The position numbers and the translations under genes are program-made. Below the pieces are notes generated by a model that did not search any database, was not told the DNA's origin, and was given only the letters and a program-made list of their open reading frames with translations. 64,000 bases of DNA from Paraburkholderia sp. BL25I1N1 (GTDB lineage: Bacteria > Pseudomonadota > Gammaproteobacteria > Burkholderiales > Burkholderiaceae): the NCBI RefSeq assembly GCF_003002025.1, contig NZ_PVZB01000008.1:62001-126000 (forward strand), given 5' to 3'. Below are positions 8,687-17,154 of this stretch, piece after piece (within the stretch, counting starts at the first letter, position 1; every line of letters starts with the position of its first letter).

Positions 8687-9445
8687 TCACACGGGCTTTG
8701 CGATCTCGCGAATGTCGGCGACCGGCGTTTGGCCGAACGCATCGCTCAATGCATAATCGAGCAACTGGGTCGCACATTGTTCTGGCGTCGACAGTTTGCC
8801 ATTGCGCTTGAGTTCCTCGAATCGCTCGCGCATGGGGAACTGTTCGACGCCGCTGCCGCGAATCTCCGCCTGCATATTCGTATCGATCACACCCGGCGCC
8901 AGACTGCAGATGCGCAACGCACGATTCGCATCTAGCGCGACGGCGCGTGCGTGATGATCGAGCGCGGCCTTCGTCGCGCAGTAGATGCTCCAGCCGGGAT
9001 ACGCGTTGCGTGCGGCGCCGCTGGAAATATGCACGATGCGCCGGTCGCTTGCATCGACGGCGGCTGCGGCGAGCGCGCTGGCCAGCATCAAGGGCGTGGT
9101 GACATTCAGGCTCACGGCGGTCGCGATGGATGCCGCGTCTTGTCCTTCAATTGGGCCGATGGGCTGCACCATGCCCGCGTTGTTGATCAGCAGAACCGTC
9201 TGCGCGCCGCTGACGAATCCGCGCAGCGCATCGCTCGCGATCCAGTGCGCGACGCGCGCGGTGTCGGCCAGTTCCAGTTCGCTTTCTTCGAGCAGCGCCG
9301 GGAAGCGCGCTTTGAGTGTATCGTGACGCGAGCGAGACAATCCCAGCACGGCGATATCGCGAGCCAGAAGTTGTTCGGCGAGCGCCGCGCCGAGACCGCG
9401 TGTGTGGCCGGTGACGATCGCACGGATCGGAGAAGAGGTGGTCAT
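8687..9445 (-). CDS. Short-chain dehydrogenase/reductase
   Basis: 252 residues. Classical SDR marks: TGHTRGLG nucleotide-binding loop near residue 12, NNAG near 90, catalytic Ser in HISSGAA and YCATK (Tyr-x3-Lys) near 155. It is an NAD(P)-dependent carbonyl or alcohol oxidoreductase in the cytoplasm. The loop sequence and length resemble the sepiapterin/benzil reductase branch, but the substrate cannot be assigned. It is monocistronic, converging on the OmpR-type regulator and upstream-adjacent to the GlxA-type regulator gene on the same strand. Confidence 0.88.
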   Translation of the reverse strand: MTTSSPIRAIVTGHTRGLGAALAEQLLARDIAVLGLSRSRHDTLKARFPALLEESELELADTARVAHWIASDALRGFVSGAQTVLLINNAGMVQPIGPIEGQDAASIATAVSLNVTTPLMLASALAAAAVDASDRRIVHISSGAARNAYPGWSIYCATKAALDHHARAVALDANRALRICSLAPGVIDTNMQAEIRGSGVEQFPMRERFEELKRNGKLSTPEQCATQLLDYALSDAFGQTPVADIREIAKPV

Positions 9446-9546
9446 GTCGTCCTTGGGATTGTTGGCCTGAAAAGGCGGCTATTTTCTCACGCGACATTTT
9501 TCCGCGTGCGGCGGCTCTCACTGTAAGCGAGCGCATGCGCTTCACG

Positions 9547-10506
9547 TCAAGCCGGGCGAAACCGCTCGCGATACTGCATCGGCGTCGCGCCGATCCGTTT
9601 AGTGAAGACGATACGCATGCGATCCGCCGTGCCGAAGCCGCAGTCGTACGCAATCGCCTTGAGCGCCGCACCGCTGCTTTCGAGCAGCTTGCGCGCCGCA
9701 TCCACACGGGCGCGTTCGACGAATTCATGCGGCGTCACGCCGGTCTCCTGCACGAACACGCGCGCGAAGTTGCGGGCGCTCATGCCTGCGACATCCGCGA
9801 GTTGCTTCACCGAAAAGCTCTCGCGAATCCGTTCCATGACGTGCGCCTGGACCTTGGCGACTGGCGAGGTGTCGTCGGCGGGCGCTGTCAGGTAGGGGCT
9901 GAATTGCGACTGGCCGCCTTGCCGCTGTGCGAACACCACCAGACGTTTCGCGACGGCGAGGGCCGTGTGCGGCCCGTGATCCTCCGCAACTAAAGCGAGC
10001 GACAGATCGATGCCCGCGGTCACGCCGGCCGACGTAACGAGTTGCCCGTCACGCAGATAGATACGGTCGAAGTCGACGCGCGCCTTTGGAAATTGCGCCG
10101 CCAGTTGCGCTGCGTGCTGCCAATGCGTCGTCACGTTGCGCTCGTCGAGCAGGCCTGCGTGACCGAGCGCGAACGCGCCAGTGCAGATCGAGCCGTAGCG
10201 GCCGCACTTGGTGGCGACGTTCGCTAACCACTCGAGCAGTGGCGTATCAGGCACAACGTCCGGTAGCGCCGGGCCGCCCGCGACCAGCGCAAGATCGAAT
10301 GGACCGCGCGCCGTGTCGAAGGTAGCGTCGGCGACCAGCATCATGCCGTTGGACGCGCGCAGCGGGGCGGCTTCGGCGCTGAGCAACCTCACCTCGTAGG
10401 CATCCGCGGGCGCGATGAAGCGGTTGGCTTCGGAAAACACGTCGACCGGACCGGCGACGTCGAGCGCCTGCACGCCGGGAAAGATCGCGATCGCGACGGT
10501 GGGCAT
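9547..10506 (-). CDS. GlxA-type transcriptional regulator (DJ-1/PfpI domain + AraC domain)
   Basis: 319 residues. ATG 10506 is chosen because AAGGAAG lies seven bases upstream and MPTVAIAIFPGV is the expected start of the family. An N-terminal class-I amidotransferase-like domain (about 3-180, with ICTGAFALGHAGLL at the elbow) is joined to an AraC-type double helix-turn-helix domain (about 220-315: SVKQLADVAGMSARNFARVF and KAIAYDCGFG). Such proteins activate amino-acid, amine or nitrile catabolism genes. It is divergent from the LysR gene with 104 bases between them, and its target is not evident here. Confidence 0.9.
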   Translation of the reverse strand: MPTVAIAIFPGVQALDVAGPVDVFSEANRFIAPADAYEVRLLSAEAAPLRASNGMMLVADATFDTARGPFDLALVAGGPALPDVVPDTPLLEWLANVATKCGRYGSICTGAFALGHAGLLDERNVTTHWQHAAQLAAQFPKARVDFDRIYLRDGQLVTSAGVTAGIDLSLALVAEDHGPHTALAVAKRLVVFAQRQGGQSQFSPYLTAPADDTSPVAKVQAHVMERIRESFSVKQLADVAGMSARNFARVFVQETGVTPHEFVERARVDAARKLLESSGAALKAIAYDCGFGTADRMRIVFTKRIGATPMQYRERFRPA

Positions 10507-10610
10507 CGGAAGACTTCCTTGGACGAGGGACGGGATCCGCGGGGCACGGCACCTATTTTTTGCGTCTGGCGTCAGAATAGGCGGATCGCACAACAACGCG
10601 GCGCCCCGTC

Positions 10611-11546
10611 ATGGTAATCAAAAACCTTCTCCGAAGGCTCGACCTCACCACGCTGCAACTCTTCCTCGCGGTCTACGAGGAAGGCACGCTCACACGTGCC
10701 GCCGAGCGCGAGGCGATTGCCGTCTCCGCCGCGAGCAAGCGTCTGCTCGAACTCGAACAGGCGGTCGGCGCCACGCTGTTCCAGCGCAACGCGCGTGGCA
10801 TGACGCTCACGCCGGCGGGCGAAACGCTGCTGCATCACGCGCGCCGCGTGATGCGCGACATCGAGAACATCGGCATTGAACTGGCCGGTCATGCGAGCGG
10901 CGTGCACGGCTATGTGCGCATGATGGCCAACCTCTCGGCGATCGTCGAATTCCTGCCGGAAGATTTGCGCGCGTTCCAGTTGCAGCACGAGCGCGTCAAG
11001 CTCGATCTGGAAGAGCGGCCGAGCGGCGGCGTGGTCGAAGCCGTCGACGACAGCCTCGTCGACGTCGGCATCTGTTCCGGCGACGCCGACACGCGCGATC
11101 TGCACGTCGAACACTACCGGCACGATTCGCTGGTGCTCGTAATGCGCGACGATCATCCGTTGGCGGCGCGCGAAAGCGTCGCCTTCGTCGAAACGCTGGA
11201 TGGCGATCACGTCGGTCTGCACGCCGCGAGTTCCATCAACGCCCGCACGCATCTCGCCGCACGTCAGGCGGGCAAGCCGTTGCGGTTGCGCATCCACGTG
11301 CCCGGCTTCGATGCGGTCTGCCGGATGGTGCAGGCCGGCATGGGCGTCGGCGTGTTGCCGCTGAAGGTGTATCAATTGATGGGCCGGCCGCTCGGTCTCG
11401 TCGGTGCGCCTCTCGAAGACGACTGGTCGGCGCGCAGCCTCGTGCTGGTGGTGCGCGATGTCGATGCTTTGTCGCCGGTGAGCCGCCTGTTGTTCGACCA
11501 TCTGCGCACCGTCGAAGCGTCGGAAGCCCTGCCCATCAACGCTTGA
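10611..11546 (+). CDS. LysR-family transcriptional regulator
   Basis: 311 residues. The N-terminal winged helix (LDLTTLQLFLAVYEEGTLTRAAEREAIAVSAASKRLLELEQAVG) is followed by the two-lobed effector-binding domain. It is encoded on the same strand as, and 111 bases before, the CoA-transferase / lyase / MFS operon, so it is the likely effector-responsive regulator of that operon. The effector would be the imported acid or its CoA ester. Confidence 0.9.
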   Translation: MVIKNLLRRLDLTTLQLFLAVYEEGTLTRAAEREAIAVSAASKRLLELEQAVGATLFQRNARGMTLTPAGETLLHHARRVMRDIENIGIELAGHASGVHGYVRMMANLSAIVEFLPEDLRAFQLQHERVKLDLEERPSGGVVEAVDDSLVDVGICSGDADTRDLHVEHYRHDSLVLVMRDDHPLAARESVAFVETLDGDHVGLHAASSINARTHLAARQAGKPLRLRIHVPGFDAVCRMVQAGMGVGVLPLKVYQLMGRPLGLVGAPLEDDWSARSLVLVVRDVDALSPVSRLLFDHLRTVEASEALPINA

Positions 11547-11618
11547 AGGAGAGCGTTCGCCGTTCGCGAACGGTCGTTGGCGATTTGCGGTTGGACGCCG
11601 CGGTCTTGCCGCTCATAA

Positions 11619-11654
11619 GCTGTCTCTCAACACGAAACCAGCATCGGAGACAGC
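11619..11654 (+). promoter_or_regulatory. Inverted repeat covering the ribosome site of the CoA-transferase gene
   Basis: GCTGTCTC (11619-11626) and GAGACAGC (11647-11654) are perfect 8-bp inverted arms 20 bases apart. The right arm contains most of the GGAGA Shine-Dalgarno sequence, three bases before the ATG at 11658. As RNA it would hide the ribosome site; as DNA it could be an operator for the upstream LysR protein. Confidence 0.55.
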
Positions 11655-11657
11655 AAT

Positions 11658-12851
11658 ATGGGTGGGCCCCTTCAGGGTATCCGCGTCATCGAGATCGGAA
11701 CCCTCATCGCCGCGCCGTTTGCCGCGCGCCTCATGGCCGAGTTCGGCGCCGACGTCATCAAGATCGAAGCGCCCGAGACCGGCGATCCCCTTCGTAAATG
11801 GCGCAAGCTGCACGAGGGCACCTCGCTCTGGTGGTATCTGCAGTCGCGCAACAAGAAGTCCATCTGCGTGAATCTGAAGTCGGCGGACGGTGTCGAGATC
11901 GTCAAGCGGCTCGCGGCCGACGCCGACGTCGTGATCGAAAACCTTCGCCCCGGCGCGCTCGAAAAGCTCGGCCTCGGCTGGGACGTGCTGCACGCCATCA
12001 ATCCGAAACTGACGATGGTCCGCATTTCCGGCTACGGTCAGAGCGGTCCGTATCGCGATCGTCCTGGCTTCGGCGCGATCGGCGAAGCGATGGGCGGCAT
12101 CCGCTACACGACCGGCGAAGTGGATGGCGCACCGGCGCGCGTCGGCGTGAGTCTCGGCGATTCACTCGCGTCGCTGCATGGCGTGATCGGCGCGCTGATG
12201 TCGCTGCTGCGTGTGAAGACGGGGCAGGGCGAAGGCCAGGTGGTGGATGTATCGCTGGTCGAAAGCGTGTTCAATCTGATGGAAAGCCTCGTGCCTGAAT
12301 ATGATCTGCTCGGCCATGTGCGCGAGAGGAGCGGCGGCGCATTGCCGGGCATCGCGCCGTCCAATACGTATCGCACGGAAGACGAAGGCTTCGTCGTGAT
12401 CGCCGGTAATAGCGATCCGATTTTCAAACGGCTGATGCAGGTAATCGGCCGTCCCGATCTCGCCGACGATCCCGCGTTGGCGCGCAACGACGGCCGCGTT
12501 CGGCACTGCGCGATGCTCGATCAGGCCATCACCGAATGGACTTCGCACCATTCCACCAACGACGTGCTGGCGGCGCTCGAACGCGCTGAAGTGCCCTCGG
12601 GGCGCATCTATTCGGTGGCCGATATCGTCGCAGATCCGCACTACCAGGCGCGCGACATGTTGCTGGATGCGCGACTGCCGGGCGGCGCGTCGGTGAAGAT
12701 GCCGGGGATCGTGCCGAAGCTCTCGGACACGCCTGGCGAAGTGCGCTGGCAAGGGCCGACGTTAGGCGAGCATACCGGCAGCGTACTCGGCGAACTGGGA
12801 TTCGCCAACGACGAAATCGAGCGGCTGCGCCGCGAAGGAGCCGTGCAATGA
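11658..12851 (+). CDS. Class III (CaiB/BaiF) CoA-transferase
   Basis: 397 residues, the usual family length. LQGIRVIEIGTLIAAPFAARLMAEFGADVIKIE is the typical start and GVSLGDSLASLHG carries the catalytic Asp168 that forms the acyl-aspartyl intermediate. Members move CoA from succinyl-CoA or another acyl-CoA to a carboxylic acid. The human relative SUGCT uses glutarate and 3-hydroxy-3-methylglutarate. The next gene, overlapping by four bases (ATGA), is an HMG-CoA-lyase-type enzyme, so this enzyme probably makes the CoA ester that the lyase cleaves. Confidence 0.9.
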   Translation: MGGPLQGIRVIEIGTLIAAPFAARLMAEFGADVIKIEAPETGDPLRKWRKLHEGTSLWWYLQSRNKKSICVNLKSADGVEIVKRLAADADVVIENLRPGALEKLGLGWDVLHAINPKLTMVRISGYGQSGPYRDRPGFGAIGEAMGGIRYTTGEVDGAPARVGVSLGDSLASLHGVIGALMSLLRVKTGQGEGQVVDVSLVESVFNLMESLVPEYDLLGHVRERSGGALPGIAPSNTYRTEDEGFVVIAGNSDPIFKRLMQVIGRPDLADDPALARNDGRVRHCAMLDQAITEWTSHHSTNDVLAALERAEVPSGRIYSVADIVADPHYQARDMLLDARLPGGASVKMPGIVPKLSDTPGEVRWQGPTLGEHTGSVLGELGFANDEIERLRREGAVQ

Positions 12852-13801
12852 CTCGCGTTTTGAACACCCCGCAATTTGACAAACTGATCGTGCAGGAAGT
12901 CGCGCCGCGCGACGGCTTGCAGATCGAACCCACATGGGTCGATACGCCCGACAAGATCGCGCTGATCAACGCGCTATCCACCGCGGGTTTCACCCGCATC
13001 GAGGCCGGCTCCTTCGTTTCGCCGAAAGCGATTCCTGCGTTGCGTGACGGCGAGGCGGTGTTCCAGCAGATCGAGCGGCAACCGGGCGTGATCTACGTGG
13101 CGTTGATCCCGAATCTGAAGGGCGCCGAACGCGCGCTGGCTGCCCGTGCCGATGAAATGAACCTCGTGATGTCCGCGAGTCAGACGCACAACCGCGCCAA
13201 TATGCGGATGAGCTGCGAGTCGTCGCTGGTGGCGTTCGGCGATATCGTGCGGCACGTGAAGGGCTCGGGCGTGCTGCTGAACGCGTCGGTGGCGACTGCA
13301 TTCGGCTGTCCGTTCGAAGGCAAGATCGACGAAGACCGCGTGATCGGTATTGTCGATACATATCGTGAGATGGGCATCGAGGGCATCACGCTTGCCGACA
13401 CGACCGGCATGGCGAACCCGCGCCAGGTGACGCGCCTCGTCACACGCGTGCTCGAACGTCTGCCGGCCGCCGCGCTCACGCTGCACTTTCACAACACACG
13501 CGGGCTGGGTCTTGCGAATGTTCTGGCGGCATACGAAGCCGGCGCGCGCCGCTTCGATGCCGCACTGGGTGGCCTCGGCGGATGTCCGTTCGCACCGGGC
13601 GCGTCCGGCAACATCTGCACGGAAGATCTCGTGAACATGTGCGACGAAATGGGCATCCCCACCGGGATCGATCTGGAAAAGCTGATCGCGTTGTCGCGCG
13701 GCTTGCCCGCGTTGCTCGGCCACGACGTGCCGGGGCAACTGGCGAAGGCGGGCCGTAACCGCGACCTGCATCCCGTGCCCGAATACGTTCTACAGGTTTG
13801 A
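12848..13801 (+). CDS. Hydroxymethylglutaryl-CoA lyase family protein
   Basis: 317 residues. VQEVAPRDGLQIE holds the metal- and substrate-binding Arg/Asp, LHFHNTRGLGLAN the metal-binding His-x-His, and GLGGCPFAPGASGN (about 241-254) is the HMG-CoA lyase signature with its active-site Cys. The enzyme splits 3-hydroxy-3-methylglutaryl-CoA to acetyl-CoA and acetoacetate; relatives act on citramalyl-CoA. Translationally coupled to the CoA-transferase and followed by an MFS carrier, with no hydratase gene, so the substrate is probably already a 3-hydroxy acid. Confidence 0.9.
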   Translation: MTRVLNTPQFDKLIVQEVAPRDGLQIEPTWVDTPDKIALINALSTAGFTRIEAGSFVSPKAIPALRDGEAVFQQIERQPGVIYVALIPNLKGAERALAARADEMNLVMSASQTHNRANMRMSCESSLVAFGDIVRHVKGSGVLLNASVATAFGCPFEGKIDEDRVIGIVDTYREMGIEGITLADTTGMANPRQVTRLVTRVLERLPAAALTLHFHNTRGLGLANVLAAYEAGARRFDAALGGLGGCPFAPGASGNICTEDLVNMCDEMGIPTGIDLEKLIALSRGLPALLGHDVPGQLAKAGRNRDLHPVPEYVLQV

Positions 13802-13861
13802 CATTTCCCTAATCGATTACACGACCGGACGGCTTCGCCGAATCCGGCATTGGAGACGAAC

Positions 13862-15193
13862 ATGAGTGACCTGGGCGCAGTCGCAACCGGCAACCGCGAG
13901 CACAGCTCGAACGATGCCGCGGCCATCATCCGCAAAGTGGCGTGGCGGTTGATGCCGTTGATCATGATCTGCTATCTGTTTGCGTTCTTCGACCGCATCA
14001 ACATCAGCTTCGCGAAGTTCCAGTTGCAGAGCGACCTCGGCTTGTCCGACACCGCTTATGGCCTCGGTGCCAGCCTGTTCGTAATCGGCTACGTGCTGTT
14101 CGAAGTACCAAGCAATCTGTTTCTGTACAAGGTCGGCGCACGGCGCTGGATCGCGCGGATCATGATCTCGTGGGGACTGGCGACGGCCGCGATGGTGTTC
14201 GTCAGCAACGAATGGCAGTTCTACGGGCTGCGTTTCGTGATCGGCGCCATGGAAGCGGGCTTCGCGCCGGGCGTGCTGTACTACCTGACGCTGTGGTTTC
14301 CGCCGAGCTATCGCGGGCGTATCACGTCGATGCTGTTTCTCGCGTCCGCGTTTTCCGGCCTGGTCGGCGCGCCGCTTGCCGGACTCGTGATTGGACACAT
14401 GAACGGCGTGCTCGGCATGCCGGGCTGGCACTGGCTGTTTCTGCTCGGCGGGTTGCCGTGCATCGTGCTGGGCTATCTGGTGCTGAAACTGTTGAAGGAT
14501 CGTATCGAGGATGCAGGTTGGCTGTCGCCCGCGGAAAAGTCCTTTCTTTCAGGGCAGATTGCGCAACAGAGCCGTCATCCGGATACCGGGCATTCGTTGA
14601 TGGGCGCCATCAGGACGCCGGGCTTTCTCACGCTGGGGCTGGTGTACTTCCTGATTCAGGTGGCATCGTATGGATTGAATTTCTGGGCGCCGCATCTGAT
14701 TCACGTGGCGGGTACGAACAACCCGACGGTGATCGGCTTGCTGACGGCGGTGCCCTATATTGCCGGCGCAATCTGCATGGTAGTGGTCGGGCGCCTGTCT
14801 GATGCGAGCGGCGAACGGCGCAAGTTCGTGTTCGGCTTGCTGGTGATGTCGGCGATCGGCTTCTTTGCCGCGGGGTTCTTCGACAAGCAGACGGCGTTGC
14901 TGGTCGTCGCGCTGGCTGTGATGGGGGCGGGCGTGGTCGCATCGATTCCGGCGTTCTGGGCGCTGCCGCCGAAGCTCGTCACGGGCGCGGGCGCGGCGGG
15001 TGGGATCGCGTTGATTAACACGCTCGGCCAACTCGGCGGGATTGTGAGCCCGATCATGGTGGGGCGTGTGAGAGACCTGACCGGCAGTACGACGCCGGCC
15101 TTGTATGTGATCGGTACGATGAGCCTGGTGTGCGCGCTGATCGTGCTGTACGGCTTGCCTGACTCGTTGCGACGCAGGGAAGCCGCGCGTTGA
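13862..15193 (+). CDS. MFS transporter, anion:cation symporter type
   Basis: 443 residues from ATG 13862, with GGAGA seven bases upstream; an in-frame TTG at 13850 has no good site. Twelve predicted membrane helices with ICYLFAFFDRINISFAKFQLQSDLGLSDTAYGLGASLF near the N-terminus, the pattern of the ACS family (phthalate, tartrate, glucarate and similar organic anions, usually proton-coupled). As third gene of the LysR / CoA-transferase / lyase cassette it is the likely importer of the acid. Confidence 0.88.
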   Translation: MSDLGAVATGNREHSSNDAAAIIRKVAWRLMPLIMICYLFAFFDRINISFAKFQLQSDLGLSDTAYGLGASLFVIGYVLFEVPSNLFLYKVGARRWIARIMISWGLATAAMVFVSNEWQFYGLRFVIGAMEAGFAPGVLYYLTLWFPPSYRGRITSMLFLASAFSGLVGAPLAGLVIGHMNGVLGMPGWHWLFLLGGLPCIVLGYLVLKLLKDRIEDAGWLSPAEKSFLSGQIAQQSRHPDTGHSLMGAIRTPGFLTLGLVYFLIQVASYGLNFWAPHLIHVAGTNNPTVIGLLTAVPYIAGAICMVVVGRLSDASGERRKFVFGLLVMSAIGFFAAGFFDKQTALLVVALAVMGAGVVASIPAFWALPPKLVTGAGAAGGIALINTLGQLGGIVSPIMVGRVRDLTGSTTPALYVIGTMSLVCALIVLYGLPDSLRRREAAR

Positions 15194-15278
15194 AGGGTGC
15201 CGCGAATCGGCTTTGTCCGCCGACAACAGCAAGGCGTCCTCATGGCGATGTGAACCTCATCGCCGACTTTGAGTTTGC

Positions 15279-15668
15279 TCACGTCGCCGACCGCGGGGTC
15301 GGCTTCGACAACGTTGCATCATCGAAAACGCGGGCACGCTCTGCTTCAACGAGACGTCTCTTTTTCTTTAACGAATGTTCATGCATCTGACTGCCCATGA
15401 CAGCCAGATAGTCGTCGAATCTGTTGCGCCTGAAGCGCAAATAAAATTCCTTTCCTGCAAGTCCATTCGCCAAACTGAGTAGCGCACCGTAGTCGACGCC
15501 GCTCTCCCCAGCCAGCAGAGCAACAGCTTTCTCTAGCGCGGCGTATCGGCTGGATAGCGGATCCATCGGGTCGAAGAGCGCATGAAAGCGCTGGTAGGGA
15601 ACCAGCTGTCTATGTTCGCCCGCGCGTCGCAACGTCAATGCGACTTGCTCGACGATATTGAGGTCCAT
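15279..15668 (-). CDS. Hypothetical protein
   Basis: 129 residues if started at ATG 15668, which has AGGAAGG five bases upstream; the frame is open 21 codons further. No membrane segment or signal peptide. The first 100 residues look helical and the C-terminus is basic (SLKKKRRLVEAERARVF). I do not recognise the family. It lies downstream of a decayed gene remnant on the same strand and converges with the MFS gene. The clear ribosome site and amino-acid composition support coding. Confidence 0.6.
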   Translation of the reverse strand: MDLNIVEQVALTLRRAGEHRQLVPYQRFHALFDPMDPLSSRYAALEKAVALLAGESGVDYGALLSLANGLAGKEFYLRFRRNRFDDYLAVMGSQMHEHSLKKKRRLVEAERARVFDDATLSKPTPRSAT

Positions 15669-15699
15669 GAATCCTTCCTGTTCGTACGTCGTTGGCGCG

Positions 15700-15955
15700 A
15701 GGCGTTGCCAAGCTGAGCTGTCGGAACCCATCGCAGCTAGCCGGCAATGGATGCTTGCCGTTGATCTTCATGTCGTAGGTGATGACGGGCCCCAGTGCGA
15801 AGTCGTGTCCGCGAAAACCGCGCGGACGGTCGGCAACCGGTCCTGCATCGTTGCTGAGTTGCTGCGCGGTTCCGGCCACGATGCCTACGCCGGGCCCGTT
15901 CACAAACTCTTCAATGCCATGATATCGAGCGTGAAAAGAGGTGCGCAGTGGTAAT
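15700..15955 (-). pseudogene. Remnant of a SphA/MetA-pathway outer-membrane transporter-like gene
   Basis: Reading the minus strand in one frame gives an aromatic-free spacer, then GVGIVAGTAQQLSNDAG and FRGHDFALGPVITYDMKI. This matches, from memory, the C-terminal strands of the SphA / phenol-meta-pathway family of outer-membrane proteins, where GPV(I/L)(S/T)YD(T/L)KI precedes the last strand. There is no N-terminal two-thirds, and the terminal WLHEF-type strand is lost (it reads on into CDGFRQLSLATP). I take it as a truncated, dead fragment. The rest of the gap (15956-16267) shows nothing supportable. Confidence 0.42.
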
Positions 15956-16267
15956 GGGTCGCAGTGTTGGTCGTGTGGAACTGCAGGCCCTTATGGCGCA
16001 ACGGGCTGCAACGGCCCATCGGCCAGAGCGGGCAGACGCTGTAGGCAGGGACTGAATCTCAAGCGAGACACCTGCCTAACGTGTAGGACGGTCCTTCTGT
16101 GGCGGGACGAAGCTTTCGCCGCACCGCAGCGTGTGGGGAAACGCGGGGAACGGACGTTTGAGGGCGCGAGGGGAAAGACATTTCCCCCACACGCCATTGG
16201 CGCAGGCGTGCAAACTCACACTAGCGCCAAACGCAACCGGCGCTCCACTGCATTCACTCAACTCACC

Positions 16268-16993
16268 TTAAGTCTTCAACGGCGAGGCAGCCGCCTCTTC
16301 CCGCGATTGCACCTGTAAAACCGCATCGCGCTTATCGAGCAGATGCTGCCGAAGAATCGCACTCAGCTTCTTGCCATCTCGCGCTTCGAGCGCCTTCAGC
16401 ATTTCATCGTGATCGTGAATCGCGCTGTCCCACTTCGGAATCTGGAAGTTCGACCGGAACCGGAGCGCCTGCAAGCGGCGATTCACCGAGACATAAGTCT
16501 GCCGCAGTGCTGAATTTCTGGCCGCCTCGTTGATCTTGTCGTGAATCGCCTGATTGCGGCTGTAGTACCCCGCCAGATCGTTCTGCGCGCGGCACGCGAG
16601 CATTGCGTAATGCAGCGCCTTGATCTCGGCGAGTTCAGCCGCCGTCATCCGCTCGGCCGCCAGTTCGCCGGAAAAGGCTTCAAGGCCGCTCATCAATTCG
16701 AAGGTCTCGCGCAATTCGGCCTCCGACATCTTCGACACCGACGCGCCACGATTCGGCGAAATCTCGATCAGCCCTTCGGCGGCCAGCACCTTCAGCGCCT
16801 CGCGCAACGGTGTGCGTGAAATGCCGAGCGTTTCGCACAGCTCGCGCTCGTTCAGTTTTTTGCCCGGCTCGAGCACGCCTTCAACGATGAAGCGCCGAAT
16901 GTGCTCTACCACCGTGTCATGTAAGCGCTGCCGCTCGACCTTCGGCATCAGCGGGGAAGCGGCGATGCTCGCCTCGAAATCCGAATTTTGCAT
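16268..16993 (-). CDS. GntR-family regulator, FadR/FCD subfamily
   Basis: 241 residues. ATG 16993 is preferred because GAGGA lies eight bases upstream; the frame is open seven more codons. N-terminal winged helix (about 20-85: LNERELCETLGISRTPLREALKVLAAEGLIE) and an all-helical FCD effector domain (about 95-225) with the metal-binding Asp/His pattern (NQAIHDKINEAA, IHDHDEML). Divergent from the aminotransferase operon, whose promoter carries a perfect palindrome at 17125-17141, so it probably represses that operon and is released by an organic acid. Confidence 0.9.
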   Translation of the reverse strand: MQNSDFEASIAASPLMPKVERQRLHDTVVEHIRRFIVEGVLEPGKKLNERELCETLGISRTPLREALKVLAAEGLIEISPNRGASVSKMSEAELRETFELMSGLEAFSGELAAERMTAAELAEIKALHYAMLACRAQNDLAGYYSRNQAIHDKINEAARNSALRQTYVSVNRRLQALRFRSNFQIPKWDSAIHDHDEMLKALEARDGKKLSAILRQHLLDKRDAVLQVQSREEAAASPLKT

Positions 16994-17091
16994 ACAAAAG
17001 TCCTCAACATCCATTAACTCTGATTTTATCGGAAGCTGAAAGATTAGTTAACAGCGCGGGTAAACACCGGTGACGACAGGCAATTTTCGTC

Positions 17092-17141
17092 TTGGGATCG
17101 TCACAGATCGTCTGATATAGTTTTTTGAATGCAAAATTCAA
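17092..17141 (+). promoter_or_regulatory. Promoter and palindromic operator of the glyoxylate/2-hydroxyacid operon
   Basis: TTGGGA (17092-17097) and TATAGT (17116-17121), 18 bases apart, form a plausible sigma-70 promoter. Just downstream, TTGAAT-GCAAA-ATTCAA (17125-17141) is a perfect dyad covering the expected start point. That is a classic repressor position and fits the divergent GntR protein. GGAGGAG follows at 17144-17150, before ATG 17155. Confidence 0.6.
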
Positions 17142-17154
17142 TCGGAGGAGCCCA

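Noticed and set aside
15941..16318. 125-codon plus-strand frame across the gap before the GntR gene.
   Set aside because: Overlaps the end of the real GntR gene on the other strand, no ribosome site, composition unlike a folded protein.
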